A DNA stretch of 15,643 nt from CAZALT01 sp964485515 (lineage in GTDB: Bacteria > Actinomycetota > Acidimicrobiia > Acidimicrobiales > Acidimicrobilacustridaceae): positions 1 to 15,643 of the forward strand of contig CAZALT010000081.1 in the NCBI GenBank assembly GCA_964485515.1, written 5' to 3'. Shown here one piece after another: positions 1 to 6,616 of this stretch. Each line of letters opens with the position of its first letter. The stretch's first letter is position 1. Position numbers and translations under genes: made by a program. The notes under the pieces were generated by a model. That model had not been told where the DNA came from. It did not search any database and worked only from the letters and a program-made list of their open reading frames with translations.

Positions 1-56
1 GGCGATCCGGCGATCCGGCGATCCGGCGATCCGGCGATCCGGCGATCCGGCGATCA
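1..56. repeat. 8-bp tandem repeat with unit ggcgatcc, at the left window edge
   Basis: Six exact copies of the octamer ggcgatcc (1-48) are followed by a seventh that differs in the last base (ggcgatca, 49-56). That substitution provides the TGA stop codon (54-56, minus strand) of the exonuclease gene. The array starts at the window edge, so its true length is unknown. Each unit contains one GATC. A period of 8 is not a multiple of 3, so this is not a coding repeat. It lies just beyond the stop codon, in the 3' region of the gene. Confidence 0.95.
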
Positions 57-944
57 GGCTCGACCGGCGGCGAGGCGCTCGGCTCGGGCGACCAGTCCCG
101 GCGCGTCGATCGCCGCCGCCAGCTCGGCGAACGTCGCTCGGGGTCCGGTCCACCGCAGGTCGTCGACGTCGGACAGCACGATGGCGTCGTCACGGATCGT
201 GGCGATGACCCGGAAGAGGACGGCCTCGTCGAACTGGCTCTGCAGCGTCGCGGCGAGCTTGCCCGCGCCGCGCACCGAGATCTCGTCCCAGTCGTCGGAC
301 AGCGGCGGGATGTCCTCGAGGTGTCCGTAGCGGGCCAGCACCGTCGACGCCGACTTCGCACCCCAACCGGGCAGGCCCGGGAAGCCATCCGCCGAGTCGC
401 CGACCAGCGCGAGGTAGTCGGGGATCGACTCGGGCGGAACACCGAACTTGTCGATCACGCCCTGTCGACCGATCGTGATGCCCTTGCGCCGGTCCTGCTG
501 GACGACGAGGTCGTCGACGACGCACTGGCCCAGGTCCTTGTCCGGCGTGCAGATGATGACCTGCCGAACCCGATCGTCGGCTGCTGCCTGCTTGGCCGCC
601 GCGCCCATCGCGTCGTCGGCCTCGGTGTCGACCATGGCCCACACCACGAACCCCGCCGCTTCGAGGACCTCTTCGAGGATCGGGAACTGGCTGAGCAGCT
701 CCGACTCGACACCGGAACCGTCTTTGTAGCCGGGCCACAGGTCGTTGCGGAACGACTCGATGACGTGATCGGTCGCGATGCCGACGTGGGTCGCGCCCTG
801 TTCGAGCATCATGAGCATCGACCCGACGACGCCGCGGACCGCAGCCACCTCCTGGCCGGCCGCCGTCACGTGCGACGGTGCCCCGAAGTGGTGCCGGAAC
901 AGCTCGTAGGTGCCATCGACCAGATGGACGTCGATCCCGGACAT
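54..944 (-). CDS. Stand-alone 5'-3' exonuclease (FEN/PIN-like, Pol I N-domain family)
   Basis: The 296-residue protein matches the 5' nuclease domain found at the N-terminus of DNA polymerase I, but with no polymerase domain attached. Such free-standing copies are common in actinobacteria. Visible metal-binding acidic motifs are D10 in the VDGT segment, TEADD (107-111), TPDKD (133-137) and VGDSADG (181-187). The last is followed by a helix-hairpin-helix (GLPGWGAKSAS, 190-200) that binds the DNA backbone. The arch-region FR...YK motif is present at 65-73. The expected role is removal of 5' flaps and RNA primers during lagging-strand synthesis and repair. The ATG start places the first beta strand (DVHLVDGT) at the proper position. 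No strong Shine-Dalgarno or TAnnnT box precedes it. It lies 102 bp downstream of engB on the same strand, and co-transcription is possible. The family assignment is firm; the physiological role is inferred from the family. Confidence 0.93.
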   Translation of the reverse strand: MSGIDVHLVDGTYELFRHHFGAPSHVTAAGQEVAAVRGVVGSMLMMLEQGATHVGIATDHVIESFRNDLWPGYKDGSGVESELLSQFPILEEVLEAAGFVVWAMVDTEADDAMGAAAKQAAADDRVRQVIICTPDKDLGQCVVDDLVVQQDRRKGITIGRQGVIDKFGVPPESIPDYLALVGDSADGFPGLPGWGAKSASTVLARYGHLEDIPPLSDDWDEISVRGAGKLAATLQSQFDEAVLFRVIATIRDDAIVLSDVDDLRWTGPRATFAELAAAIDAPGLVARAERLAAGRA

Positions 945-992
945 CGCCGCAGCCTGTCACATGATCCCGAACCGGGCCGGTGAAGCCCGTCT

Positions 993-1012
993 CGACCCAC
1001 CACCGCGGGTCG
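993..1012 (-). terminator. Possible weak hairpin between engB and the exonuclease gene
   Basis: CGACCC (993-998) pairs with GGGTCG (1007-1012) across an 8-nt loop, between the engB stop and the exonuclease start. No T-run follows on the minus strand, so it may be only a partial terminator or a chance GC-rich hairpin. Confidence 0.2.
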
Positions 1013-1046
1013 GCGCACCGGTGTGAGGGAGCGGCCGCCGGCAGGG

Positions 1047-1637
1047 TCAGGCGAGGTAGCCGCGGATGAGGCCACGCAGGCGGTCGATGCCCACGCCCTT
1101 GCTGGCGCTGACCCAGACGATGTCTCGCGGCTCGAGCTCGCAGCCCGCGGCGAGGTCGCGCTTGCGGCGTTCCCGCTTGGCCGACTTCACCTTGTCGTGC
1201 TTCGTCGCGATCACGGTGTGCGAGATGACCTCCGATCGGAGCCAGTCGAGCATCTGCACATCGAGCTTGGTGGGTCCCACCTCGCCGTCGACGAGCACGA
1301 GGACCATCTCGAGGTTCTCCCGATCGAGGAGATAGCCCTCGATCATCGGTCCCCACGCGTCGCGGACCTTCTTGGGGGCGTTGGCGAAGCCGTAGCCGGG
1401 CAGGTCCATCACCGTGGGGCCGGAATCGTCGCGGCCCATGCGGAACAGGTTGAGCAGCTGCGTGCGCCCAGGCGTCTTCGAGACGCGCGCCAAGTTGGTG
1501 CGGTTGGCGAGAGCGTTGAGCAGCGATGACTTGCCGACGTTCGACCGCCCGACCACCGCGATCTCCGCGACCGTGTCGGGGAGATCGGCGACCGTCGTCG
1601 CCGACGTCACGAATTCGAGGGGGAGCGGAGTCGACAT
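1047..1637 (-). CDS. engB: Ribosome biogenesis GTP-binding protein EngB/YsxC/YihA
   Basis: The 196-residue protein is a complete single-domain Era/TrmE-type GTPase of normal family length. G1 is GRSNVGKS (30-37). The G2 threonine lies in KTPGRTQ (54-60). G3 is DLPG (78-81), embedded in the family-typical MDLPGYGFA. G4 is TKHD (145-148) and G5 is SASK (177-180). Family members assist a late step of 50S subunit assembly and are essential in several bacteria. The ATG start lies 21 bp after the stop of the DUF2252 gene on the same strand, so the two are probably co-transcribed. The ribosome-binding site is weak (a lone AGG about 10 nt upstream). Neighbouring genes are not otherwise ribosome-related. 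Confidence 0.96.
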   Translation of the reverse strand: MSTPLPLEFVTSATTVADLPDTVAEIAVVGRSNVGKSSLLNALANRTNLARVSKTPGRTQLLNLFRMGRDDSGPTVMDLPGYGFANAPKKVRDAWGPMIEGYLLDRENLEMVLVLVDGEVGPTKLDVQMLDWLRSEVISHTVIATKHDKVKSAKRERRKRDLAAGCELEPRDIVWVSASKGVGIDRLRGLIRGYLA

Positions 1638-1658
1638 CGACGAGAGGCCTGCCGACCG

Positions 1659-3410
1659 TCAGTACCCGGGGGTGGCGAACAGCCGGCCGTTGTTGATCGC
1701 CCCCACGAAGTGGTCGTAGTCCCGTTCGTTCTGCTCGGCGTAGGACACCGCGAATCGACCGACCGCATCGGAGAACTCGCCACCGTCTCCGAGGTAGCCG
1801 GCGATCACCACGTGGTCGCCCGACACGGCATGGCCGCGGGCGAGCGTCCACGCGCACAGCGCTCCGTAGTTCGAGAGGGACTCCACGTCGGTCAGGCGGT
1901 CGGCCCGGGCCGAACCCTTCATGTCGCGCAGCTGGCGGATGTAGAAGTGGCGGCCTTCGGGACCGACGGTCCAACCGAGGAACATGTCGCTCGCGGCCTG
2001 CATGATGCGCTGGCCGACCACGACGCGCTGGCCGGCGTTGCCGTACTCGCTCCGTGGCAGGTGCCGTTCGAGCACCGAGGCCTCGGCTTCCTTGACCTGG
2101 AGGAACAACGGGTCGTTGCCGTCGATGCCGAGCATGAGCACGACGTAGCAGCGGGTTCCGACGCTGCCCACCCCGACGACCTTGCGGGCGACGTCGGCCA
2201 CGGCGAAGCGATCGAGCACGACACGCAACGACGGGCGCAAGCTCTCCCGGTAGAGCTGGAACGCGTGGAGGAACGAGAAGTCGTGGTCGTCGCGCGGGAG
2301 GTGGTTGATGAGCGGAGGGTTGTCGAGGAGTCGTCGGCGGCCGTCGACGACCTCGGTCAGCTTGGGCAGCGTCTCGGCGTTGGTGCGATGCGTCGCCTTC
2401 GTCATCGCGCTGTCGACCTGGTGGCGGACGCTGTCGTCGAGGATTCGTCCGGACGCGGCGAGGACACCGTCGATCGCCGCCATGTCGACCTTCGAGTACC
2501 AGAGGTCGAGCGTGGACATCTCGGCGTAGGTCCCCATCCACCTCGCGTAGGCCTCGACGGTCCGGCGAGCGGTCTCGTACGCGTCCTCCTTGGACATCGC
2601 GTTCTCCAAGGCGGCGACGACGACGCTCGCGGCGAGACGTTTGATGTCCCACTCCCACGGTCCGGGCAGGGTCTCGTCGAAGTCGTTGACATCGAAGATC
2701 AGGTTGCGCTCCGGCGTGGCGAACAGTCCGAAATTCATGAGGTGAGCGTCGCCGCAGATCTGCGCGTGCACGCCGGTCTGAGGGGTCCGGGCCAGGTCGG
2801 ACGCCATCACGATGGGCGTCCCTCGGTAGTACGGGAACGGCGATGCCATCATCCGGCCGTACCGGATGGGGACGAGCTCGGAGACCCGCGTGGCCGCCTG
2901 GATCTCCAGCAGCTCGATCGGTGAGGTGCGGTCGGGTGCCGGCGTCCAGTCGGCGTGCGACGCCAGAGGAACGGTGTCTCGCAGGAGCACTCCGGCGTCG
3001 CGTCGTTCCTGGCGCGTGGGCCGGCCGGCCGGATCGGCCAGGTCGACGAGCTCGGCCGGGGGCGGGTAGCCCGACTGCGCCTGGTGGGCGGCGGCCTCGA
3101 CCCGGCCGCTGCCCTTGCCCTTGCCCGGCCCCAGTCCCTTCACCGAACCGGCCGGCTTGACCGACTTGGATTCCTTGACCGACTTGGCTGGCTTGGACTC
3201 CTTGACCGACTTGGATTCCTTTGCCGACTTGGCGGGCTTGGATTCCTTTGCCGACTTGGCGGGCTTGGATTCCTTTGCCGACTTGGTCGGCTTCGCCGAC
3301 TTCGAGTCCTTGACCGACTTCGAGTCCTTGGCCGACTTGAGACCTCGGGCGGCGTCGGGCTTCCCGTTCCCGGTCCGAACCTTGGCTGCGGTCGACGGTG
3401 CCTTGCCCAT
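1659..3410 (-). CDS. DUF2252 family protein with Lys/Ser-rich repeat tail
   Basis: This 583-residue protein has two parts. Residues 1 to about 105 are low-complexity and strongly basic, built from repeats of the type SAKESKPAK. Residues from about 130 to 583 form a DUF2252 domain. Diagnostic stretches are GDAHLMNFG (220-228), FDVNDFDET (239-247) and PWEWDIKRLAAS (251-262). These resemble the catalytic-loop and metal-binding signatures of aminoglycoside-phosphotransferase/kinase-fold proteins, though no activity is established for the family. DUF2252 proteins are typically about 430-470 residues, so the N-terminal tail is an addition. The tail recalls the Lys/Ala/Ser-rich tails of histone H1-like proteins and mycobacterial HU, so binding to nucleic acid or another polyanion is a guess. 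The ATG has no Shine-Dalgarno but has a TAGGGT box 8 nt upstream. engB follows 21 bp downstream. Confidence 0.9.
   Translation of the reverse strand: MGKAPSTAAKVRTGNGKPDAARGLKSAKDSKSVKDSKSAKPTKSAKESKPAKSAKESKPAKSAKESKSVKESKPAKSVKESKSVKPAGSVKGLGPGKGKGSGRVEAAAHQAQSGYPPPAELVDLADPAGRPTRQERRDAGVLLRDTVPLASHADWTPAPDRTSPIELLEIQAATRVSELVPIRYGRMMASPFPYYRGTPIVMASDLARTPQTGVHAQICGDAHLMNFGLFATPERNLIFDVNDFDETLPGPWEWDIKRLAASVVVAALENAMSKEDAYETARRTVEAYARWMGTYAEMSTLDLWYSKVDMAAIDGVLAASGRILDDSVRHQVDSAMTKATHRTNAETLPKLTEVVDGRRRLLDNPPLINHLPRDDHDFSFLHAFQLYRESLRPSLRVVLDRFAVADVARKVVGVGSVGTRCYVVLMLGIDGNDPLFLQVKEAEASVLERHLPRSEYGNAGQRVVVGQRIMQAASDMFLGWTVGPEGRHFYIRQLRDMKGSARADRLTDVESLSNYGALCAWTLARGHAVSGDHVVIAGYLGDGGEFSDAVGRFAVSYAEQNERDYDHFVGAINNGRLFATPGY
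3150..3340 (-). repeat. 27-bp coding tandem repeats in the DUF2252 gene tail
   Basis: Three consecutive 27-bp units occupy 3211-3237, 3238-3264 and 3265-3291. The first two are identical and the third differs near its end. More degenerate 9- to 18-bp relatives flank them on both sides. Each unit encodes nine residues of the SAKESKPAK type. Near-identity at the DNA level suggests recent expansion, so repeat number may vary between strains without a frameshift. Confidence 0.9.
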
Positions 3411-3418
3411 GGCGGGCG

Positions 3419-3424
3419 ACCCTA
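3419..3424 (-). promoter_or_regulatory. -10 element (TAGGGT) of the DUF2252-engB transcript
   Basis: On the minus strand TAGGGT is followed by 8 nt and then the ATG of the DUF2252 gene, with no Shine-Dalgarno between. The transcription start should fall at or very near the A of ATG, giving a leaderless mRNA. No convincing -35 is seen, as is common in actinobacteria. Confidence 0.5.
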
Positions 3425-3456
3425 CCGCTCAGGGCGGGTGGCAGGGGCCGGTCGGG

Positions 3457-3936
3457 CTACTCCTGGACGAGCTCGATCAGGGTGCCGAACGCGGTCTTGG
3501 GGTGGAGGAAGGCGACGGTGGTGCCGCGCGAGCCGGGGCGGGGCGCCTCGTCGATGGCGCGATGGCCGTTGGCGATGACCGCATCGAGCGCGACACCGCA
3601 GTCGGCGACGCGGTAGCCGATGTGGTGCAGGCCCTCACCCTTCTTGGCCAGGTACTTGGCGACGGGCGAGTCGTCGTTGGTGGGCGTCAGCAGCTGGATG
3701 TAGCTCTCGGCCACCTTGAGGAGCGCTTCCTCGACGCCGTCGCTCTCGACGATCTCGCGGTGGTCGACGACCGCTCCGAACGTCTCGCGGTAGTAGTCGA
3801 TGGCCGCACCGAGATCGTGGACCGCGATGGCGACGTGGTCGATCTCGGTGAGCAGTGGATCGACCTGGGCGGACTCGGCCGTCGTCTCGATCTTGTCTGC
3901 GTCGTCGAAGGGGTTCTGTGCCTGCACCGGACTCAT
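3457..3936 (-). CDS. mce: Methylmalonyl-CoA/ethylmalonyl-CoA epimerase (VOC fold)
   Basis: The 159-residue protein has the paired beta-alpha-beta-beta-beta modules of the vicinal-oxygen-chelate superfamily. Candidate metal ligands of the epimerase family are H34 (DHVAIAV), Q81 (YIQLLTP), the H104/H105 pair (GLHHIGYRV) and E155 (TLIELVQE). It interconverts the 2R and 2S forms of methylmalonyl-CoA. In organisms using the ethylmalonyl-CoA pathway the same enzyme also acts on ethylmalonyl-CoA, the product of the neighbouring Ccr. The first 30 residues (mostly polar) precede the domain. The ATG has no Shine-Dalgarno, but a TAAGGT box ends 7 nt upstream, so this gene probably has its own leaderless promoter as well as possible read-through from ccr, 101 bp upstream. 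Confidence 0.92.
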   Translation of the reverse strand: MSPVQAQNPFDDADKIETTAESAQVDPLLTEIDHVAIAVHDLGAAIDYYRETFGAVVDHREIVESDGVEEALLKVAESYIQLLTPTNDDSPVAKYLAKKGEGLHHIGYRVADCGVALDAVIANGHRAIDEAPRPGSRGTTVAFLHPKTAFGTLIELVQE

Positions 3937-3943
3937 GCCAGGA

Positions 3944-3949
3944 ACCTTA
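3944..3949 (-). promoter_or_regulatory. -10 element (TAAGGT) of the epimerase gene
   Basis: TAAGGT on the minus strand ends 7 nt before the ATG, with no Shine-Dalgarno between, suggesting a leaderless transcript. No clear -35 is visible. The TTGGCGGA palindrome lies about 40-60 bp upstream, a position suited to a regulator. Confidence 0.5.
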
Positions 3950-3986
3950 CGACCGGAGACGACGCTTGACGAAGCCCCTCACCAGA

Positions 3987-4027
3987 TTGGCGGAGCGGTC
4001 CGCCAGATGAGCCGAGTCCTCCGCCAA
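3987..4027 (-). promoter_or_regulatory. Overlapping inverted repeats between ccr and mce (operator, terminator or attenuator)
   Basis: TTGGCGGA (3987-3994), a GCGG loop and TCCGCCA(G) (3999-4006) form an 8-bp stem closed by a G-U pair. A further exact TCCGCCAA copy ends at 4027. Including one more base on each side, the 3987-3995 segment can instead pair perfectly over 9 bp with 4019-4027. The two pairings exclude each other. On the minus strand this region follows the ccr stop codon and precedes the mce promoter. It could be a terminator without a T-run, an attenuator-like switch, or a palindromic operator. Confidence 0.45.
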
Positions 4028-4037
4028 TTAGGTGAAG

Positions 4038-5372
4038 TCAGGCTGAGCGGAAGGCGGTGATCTTTTCCTCGCCGACCTTCTCGCGCAGCTCCGGATCGTC
4101 GATGCCGAGGCCTTCCTCAGGGGCGAGGGCCAACACGGCGATCTTGCCCTCATGCAGGTTCTTGTGGACCTGGTACGCCGCCTCGCCGACCTGGTCGAGG
4201 GGGTGGACCGCCGAGAGGATGGGCTGGATCTTGCCCTCGCAGATGAGCTGGTTGGCGGCCCAGGCCTCGGCGTAGTTGGCGAAGTGCGAGCTGACGATGC
4301 GCTTGAGCTTCATCCAGAGGTGGCGGTTGTCGTACTCGATCATGTAGCCGCTGGTTGCCGCACAGGTGACGATCGTGCCGCCGCGCGCCGCGGCGAACAC
4401 CGACGCGCCGAAGGTCTGCCGTCCCGGGTGCTCGAACACGATCTCGGGGTCGCGCCCGATGAGGGCCCGGATGTCCTTGCCGAGTCGGCGCCACTCCTTC
4501 TCGTCCTGCGTGTGCTCATCGGCCCAGAACTTGTAGCCGGCTTCCTTGCGGTTGATGACGTGCTCGACCCCCAACCTGTTCAAGATCGCGACCTTGTCCT
4601 CGGACGAGACCACCCCGACCGGGGTGCCGCCGCCGTTGAGCACGTACTGGACGGCGTAGCCGCCGAGGCCACCCGACGCGCCCCACACGAGCACGGCATC
4701 ACCTTGTTGCATCGCGGCGGCGTTCTTGGAGACGAGCATGCGGTAGCTCGTGGAGTTGCACAACGCGTTGACCGCGGCCTCCTCCCAGGTGAGGTGCTCG
4801 GGCTTGGGCATGAGCTGGTTGGCCTTCACGACCGACAGGTCGGCCAGGCCGCCGTAGTTGGTCTCGAAGCCCCAGATGCGCTGGTTGCTCGCGAGCATCG
4901 AGTCGTTGTGAGCAGCGGGGTCCTGGTCGTCGACGTAGTTGCAGTGCACGACGATGCGGTCGCCCGGCTTCCACGTGCGCACGGCCGAGCCGACGCGCAA
5001 GACCACGCCCGACGCGTCGGAGCCGACGACGTGGAAGGGCTGGTCGTGGCGGGCGCCCCACTCGCTCTCCTTGCCGAGGCGCTTGAGGAACCCGAACGTG
5101 GGCAGCGGCTCGAAGATCGAGGTCCACACCGTGTTGAAGTTGATCGAGCTCGCCATCACGGCGATGACCACCTCGTCAGGCGCGATCTCCGGCAGTGCGA
5201 CGTCCTGGACGTGCAGCGACCTGCGGGGGTCCTTGTCGGCCGATTCGAGACCTTCGAACATGTCCTGCTCGGATTCGAGCACCACCGCGGCGCGGAAGGA
5301 TTCGGGCAGTGAAAGGGCCGCGAAGTCCTCCGAAGAGGCATGCGCGTCGATGGCGTCGAGGATCTCCTGCAT
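4038..5372 (-). CDS. ccrA: Crotonyl-CoA carboxylase/reductase
   Basis: The 444-residue enzyme belongs to the zinc-independent medium-chain dehydrogenase/reductase superfamily. It catalyses NADPH-dependent reductive carboxylation of crotonyl-CoA to (2S)-ethylmalonyl-CoA. The NADP-binding motif is GASGGLGG (231-238). Residues aligning with the four CO2-handling residues described in Kitasatospora setae Ccr (Asn81, Phe170, Glu171, His365) are present: N80 in SINFNTVW, F169-E170 in WGFETNYGG, and H363 in KRIVSSHF. This supports a true carboxylating enzyme rather than a plain enoyl reductase. Length and both ends fit the family. The ATG lacks a Shine-Dalgarno, and a TAGCTT box ends 8 nt upstream. 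The epimerase for its product follows on the same strand, and the thiolase that starts the pathway lies across the divergent promoter region. Confidence 0.96.
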   Translation of the reverse strand: MQEILDAIDAHASSEDFAALSLPESFRAAVVLESEQDMFEGLESADKDPRRSLHVQDVALPEIAPDEVVIAVMASSINFNTVWTSIFEPLPTFGFLKRLGKESEWGARHDQPFHVVGSDASGVVLRVGSAVRTWKPGDRIVVHCNYVDDQDPAAHNDSMLASNQRIWGFETNYGGLADLSVVKANQLMPKPEHLTWEEAAVNALCNSTSYRMLVSKNAAAMQQGDAVLVWGASGGLGGYAVQYVLNGGGTPVGVVSSEDKVAILNRLGVEHVINRKEAGYKFWADEHTQDEKEWRRLGKDIRALIGRDPEIVFEHPGRQTFGASVFAAARGGTIVTCAATSGYMIEYDNRHLWMKLKRIVSSHFANYAEAWAANQLICEGKIQPILSAVHPLDQVGEAAYQVHKNLHEGKIAVLALAPEEGLGIDDPELREKVGEEKITAFRSA

Positions 5373-5380
5373 GGGCCGTG

Positions 5381-5386
5381 AAGCTA
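5381..5386 (-). promoter_or_regulatory. -10 element (TAGCTT) of ccr
   Basis: TAGCTT on the minus strand ends 8 nt before the ccr ATG, with no Shine-Dalgarno between. A leaderless start is predicted. The -35 region 17 bp further upstream reads TGGTCG, a weak match. Confidence 0.5.
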
Positions 5387-5504
5387 CCCGCCGGTCACCC
5401 CACCGACCAGCCCCGCCACCATCTCGTCAGAAGGCCGACAGATCACGACGAAAGCCGGTGCCGATCAGGCCGAATCGGGTCGTTCGGGGGGCGGGAATCA
5501 CCGC

Positions 5505-5533
5505 TTCACAGCAGCAGGGGTGTGGCGTACGCT
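5505..5533 (+). promoter_or_regulatory. Promoter of the DivIVA-like gene (TTCACA, 17 bp, TACGCT)
   Basis: TTCACA at 5505-5510 matches the -35 consensus in five of six positions. It is spaced exactly 17 bp from TACGCT at 5528-5533, a TAnnnT -10. Transcription would start near 5540, leaving a leader of about 74 nt before the GTG start. This is the only promoter in the window with both hexamers convincing. Confidence 0.6.
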
Positions 5534-5562
5534 AGGTCGGAGTACCCAGACACCGCCACGCA

Positions 5563-5601
5563 GCGTGAGAACTCCTCACGCAGAGCTGTCGGAGTCGACA
5601 G
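5563..5601 (+). promoter_or_regulatory. Two consecutive stem-loops in the leader of the DivIVA-like gene
   Basis: Stem 1 is GCGTGAG (5563-5569) with CTCACGC (5575-5581), a perfect 7-bp stem with a 5-nt loop. Stem 2 is CTGTCG (5586-5591) with CGACAG (5596-5601), a perfect 6-bp stem with a GAGT loop. Stem 2 ends two bases before the GGAGG Shine-Dalgarno, so it could affect ribosome access or protect the 5' end. No known riboswitch class is recognised. Confidence 0.4.
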
Positions 5602-5603
5602 GT

Positions 5604-5608
5604 GGAGG
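5604..5608 (+). promoter_or_regulatory. Shine-Dalgarno (GGAGG) that fixes the DivIVA-like start at 5614
   Basis: GGAGG lies 5 nt upstream of the GTG at 5614. An earlier in-frame GTG at 5602 overlaps this motif and has no ribosome-binding site of its own. The 5614 start also places the conserved LTPDDI segment at residue 3, as in DivIVA proteins. Confidence 0.75.
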
Positions 5609-5613
5609 ACGGC

Positions 5614-6480
5614 GTGGCGCTGACACCAGACGACATCGAGCGTCGTCGGTTCGCCACGTCGCCGAACGGGTACGACCGCCACGACGTCGATGCCTTCCTC
5701 GTCGAGGCAGCTGCGTCGTTCCGCTACGCCATGCAGAACCTGCTCCCGGGCGTGACTCCCCTCGGCGCCGAGCGATCGTCACCTACGGGATCCAAGCCGG
5801 GCGAGATCGCCAAGGAGGTCGCCGAGATCCTCGATGCGGCCCATCGTGCGGCCGCGTCGGTGCTCGCCGAAGCCGAGAACGACGCCGCCCGCGTGCGCGC
5901 CAGCGCCGACCACCACGCCGCCCAGCTCCGCGAGCAGGCCGAGCGCGACCGAGATCGCGTCAAGCGCCTCCTGCTTCGCTCCGAGGAGCAGGCTTCGTCG
6001 ATCATCGCCCAGGCCGAGGCGCGAGCCCAGCAGCAGCGGGCCTCCGTCGAGCGGGACTCGGTGCGTCGCACCCGCGACTCGCTCGCCCGCGCCAAGCGCC
6101 GCGCCGACGACCTCACCCTCGCCGAGCACCAGCTCATCGAGCGCCTCACCGACATCCGCGGAAGCATCGACGCCCTGCTCCGCGACGAACCCCTCGACGA
6201 CGCCACCGACGCCGGGGCCACCCCGCCCCGCGACACGGACGTTCCACCGGAACGGTCGGTGTCCAGCATCGACGTGCGCCCTCACCCCGGCCGGGCCTCG
6301 GCTCCCGACACCGACCCACCCCAGACCGAACCCGAAGACGAGACGCCCGCCGACCGCGCCTCCCGGCTCGTCCAGGCGGCCGTCAGCCGTGCGGCGACCA
6401 CCGCCTCGGGTGGGTCCACGCCGACCCGACGCCCCGATCCCCGTGCCACCCCGAACACCCGGGCCGGCAGCACCTTCTGA
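5614..6480 (+). CDS. DivIVA-like coiled-coil protein
   Basis: The protein has 288 residues with the GTG start at 5614. Residues 3-33 carry the N-terminal DivIVA membrane-targeting signature (LTPDDIERRRF, then GYDRHDVDAFL). Residues about 62-192 are rich in Ala, Glu, Arg and Gln with long uninterrupted helical propensity, typical of a coiled coil. Residues about 193-288 form a Pro/Thr/Arg-rich tail likely to be disordered. DivIVA/Wag31-type proteins sense negative membrane curvature and organise polar growth or division in actinobacteria. This one is shorter in the coil than Streptomyces Scy and is not clearly the main DivIVA of the cell. It diverges from ccr and precedes the thiolase gene by 136 bp. 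Proximity to acetyl-CoA metabolism genes resembles the Streptomyces filP/scy neighbourhood. The family call is good; the precise role is unknown. Confidence 0.82.
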   Translation: MALTPDDIERRRFATSPNGYDRHDVDAFLVEAAASFRYAMQNLLPGVTPLGAERSSPTGSKPGEIAKEVAEILDAAHRAAASVLAEAENDAARVRASADHHAAQLREQAERDRDRVKRLLLRSEEQASSIIAQAEARAQQQRASVERDSVRRTRDSLARAKRRADDLTLAEHQLIERLTDIRGSIDALLRDEPLDDATDAGATPPRDTDVPPERSVSSIDVRPHPGRASAPDTDPPQTEPEDETPADRASRLVQAAVSRAATTASGGSTPTRRPDPRATPNTRAGSTF

Positions 6481-6541
6481 TCTTCCCACCGGCGGGTGGT
6501 CGGTGACGACGGTCGGGTGGCGGTTCCCCGCGGCGACTCCG

Positions 6542-6547
6542 TAACCT
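6542..6547 (+). promoter_or_regulatory. Possible -10 element (TAACCT) upstream of the thiolase gene
   Basis: TAACCT fits TAnnnT and would start a transcript near 6554, giving a leader of about 63 nt that contains the inverted repeat at 6564-6595. No recognisable -35 is found at 16-18 bp. Read-through from the DivIVA-like gene is an alternative. Confidence 0.35.
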
Positions 6548-6563
6548 ACCGGGCAGAAACCAC

Positions 6564-6595
6564 TCGAATGTCCGAGCAGGACGCTCGAACATCGA
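6564..6595 (+). promoter_or_regulatory. Imperfect inverted repeat upstream of the thiolase (operator or leader hairpin)
   Basis: TGTCCGAGC (6569-6577) and GCTCGAACA (6583-6591) are inverted repeats with one mismatch around an AGGAC spacer. Flanking TCGA on each side extends the symmetry with one bulged base. Its position just after the putative -10 would suit either a repressor site or an mRNA hairpin. Confidence 0.35.
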
Positions 6596-6616
6596 CCACC
6601 TCCGGGGAGCACTGCC

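Noticed and set aside
190..2658. Long minus-strand open frame of 822 codons
   Set aside because: It crosses the exonuclease, engB and DUF2252 genes in another frame and is extremely Arg-rich, typical of a GC-rich shadow frame. The three overlapped genes have clear family motifs.
3115..3969. Plus-strand frame with LTDLDSLTDLAGLDSF repeats resembling a leucine-rich protein
   Set aside because: It is the complement of the Lys/Ser repeat tail of the DUF2252 gene and of the epimerase gene; the repeat look is inherited from the 27-bp units.
5602..5613. GTG at 5602 as start of the DivIVA-like protein
   Set aside because: This codon overlaps the GGAGG ribosome-binding site that serves the GTG at 5614, and adds four residues not expected before the DivIVA signature.
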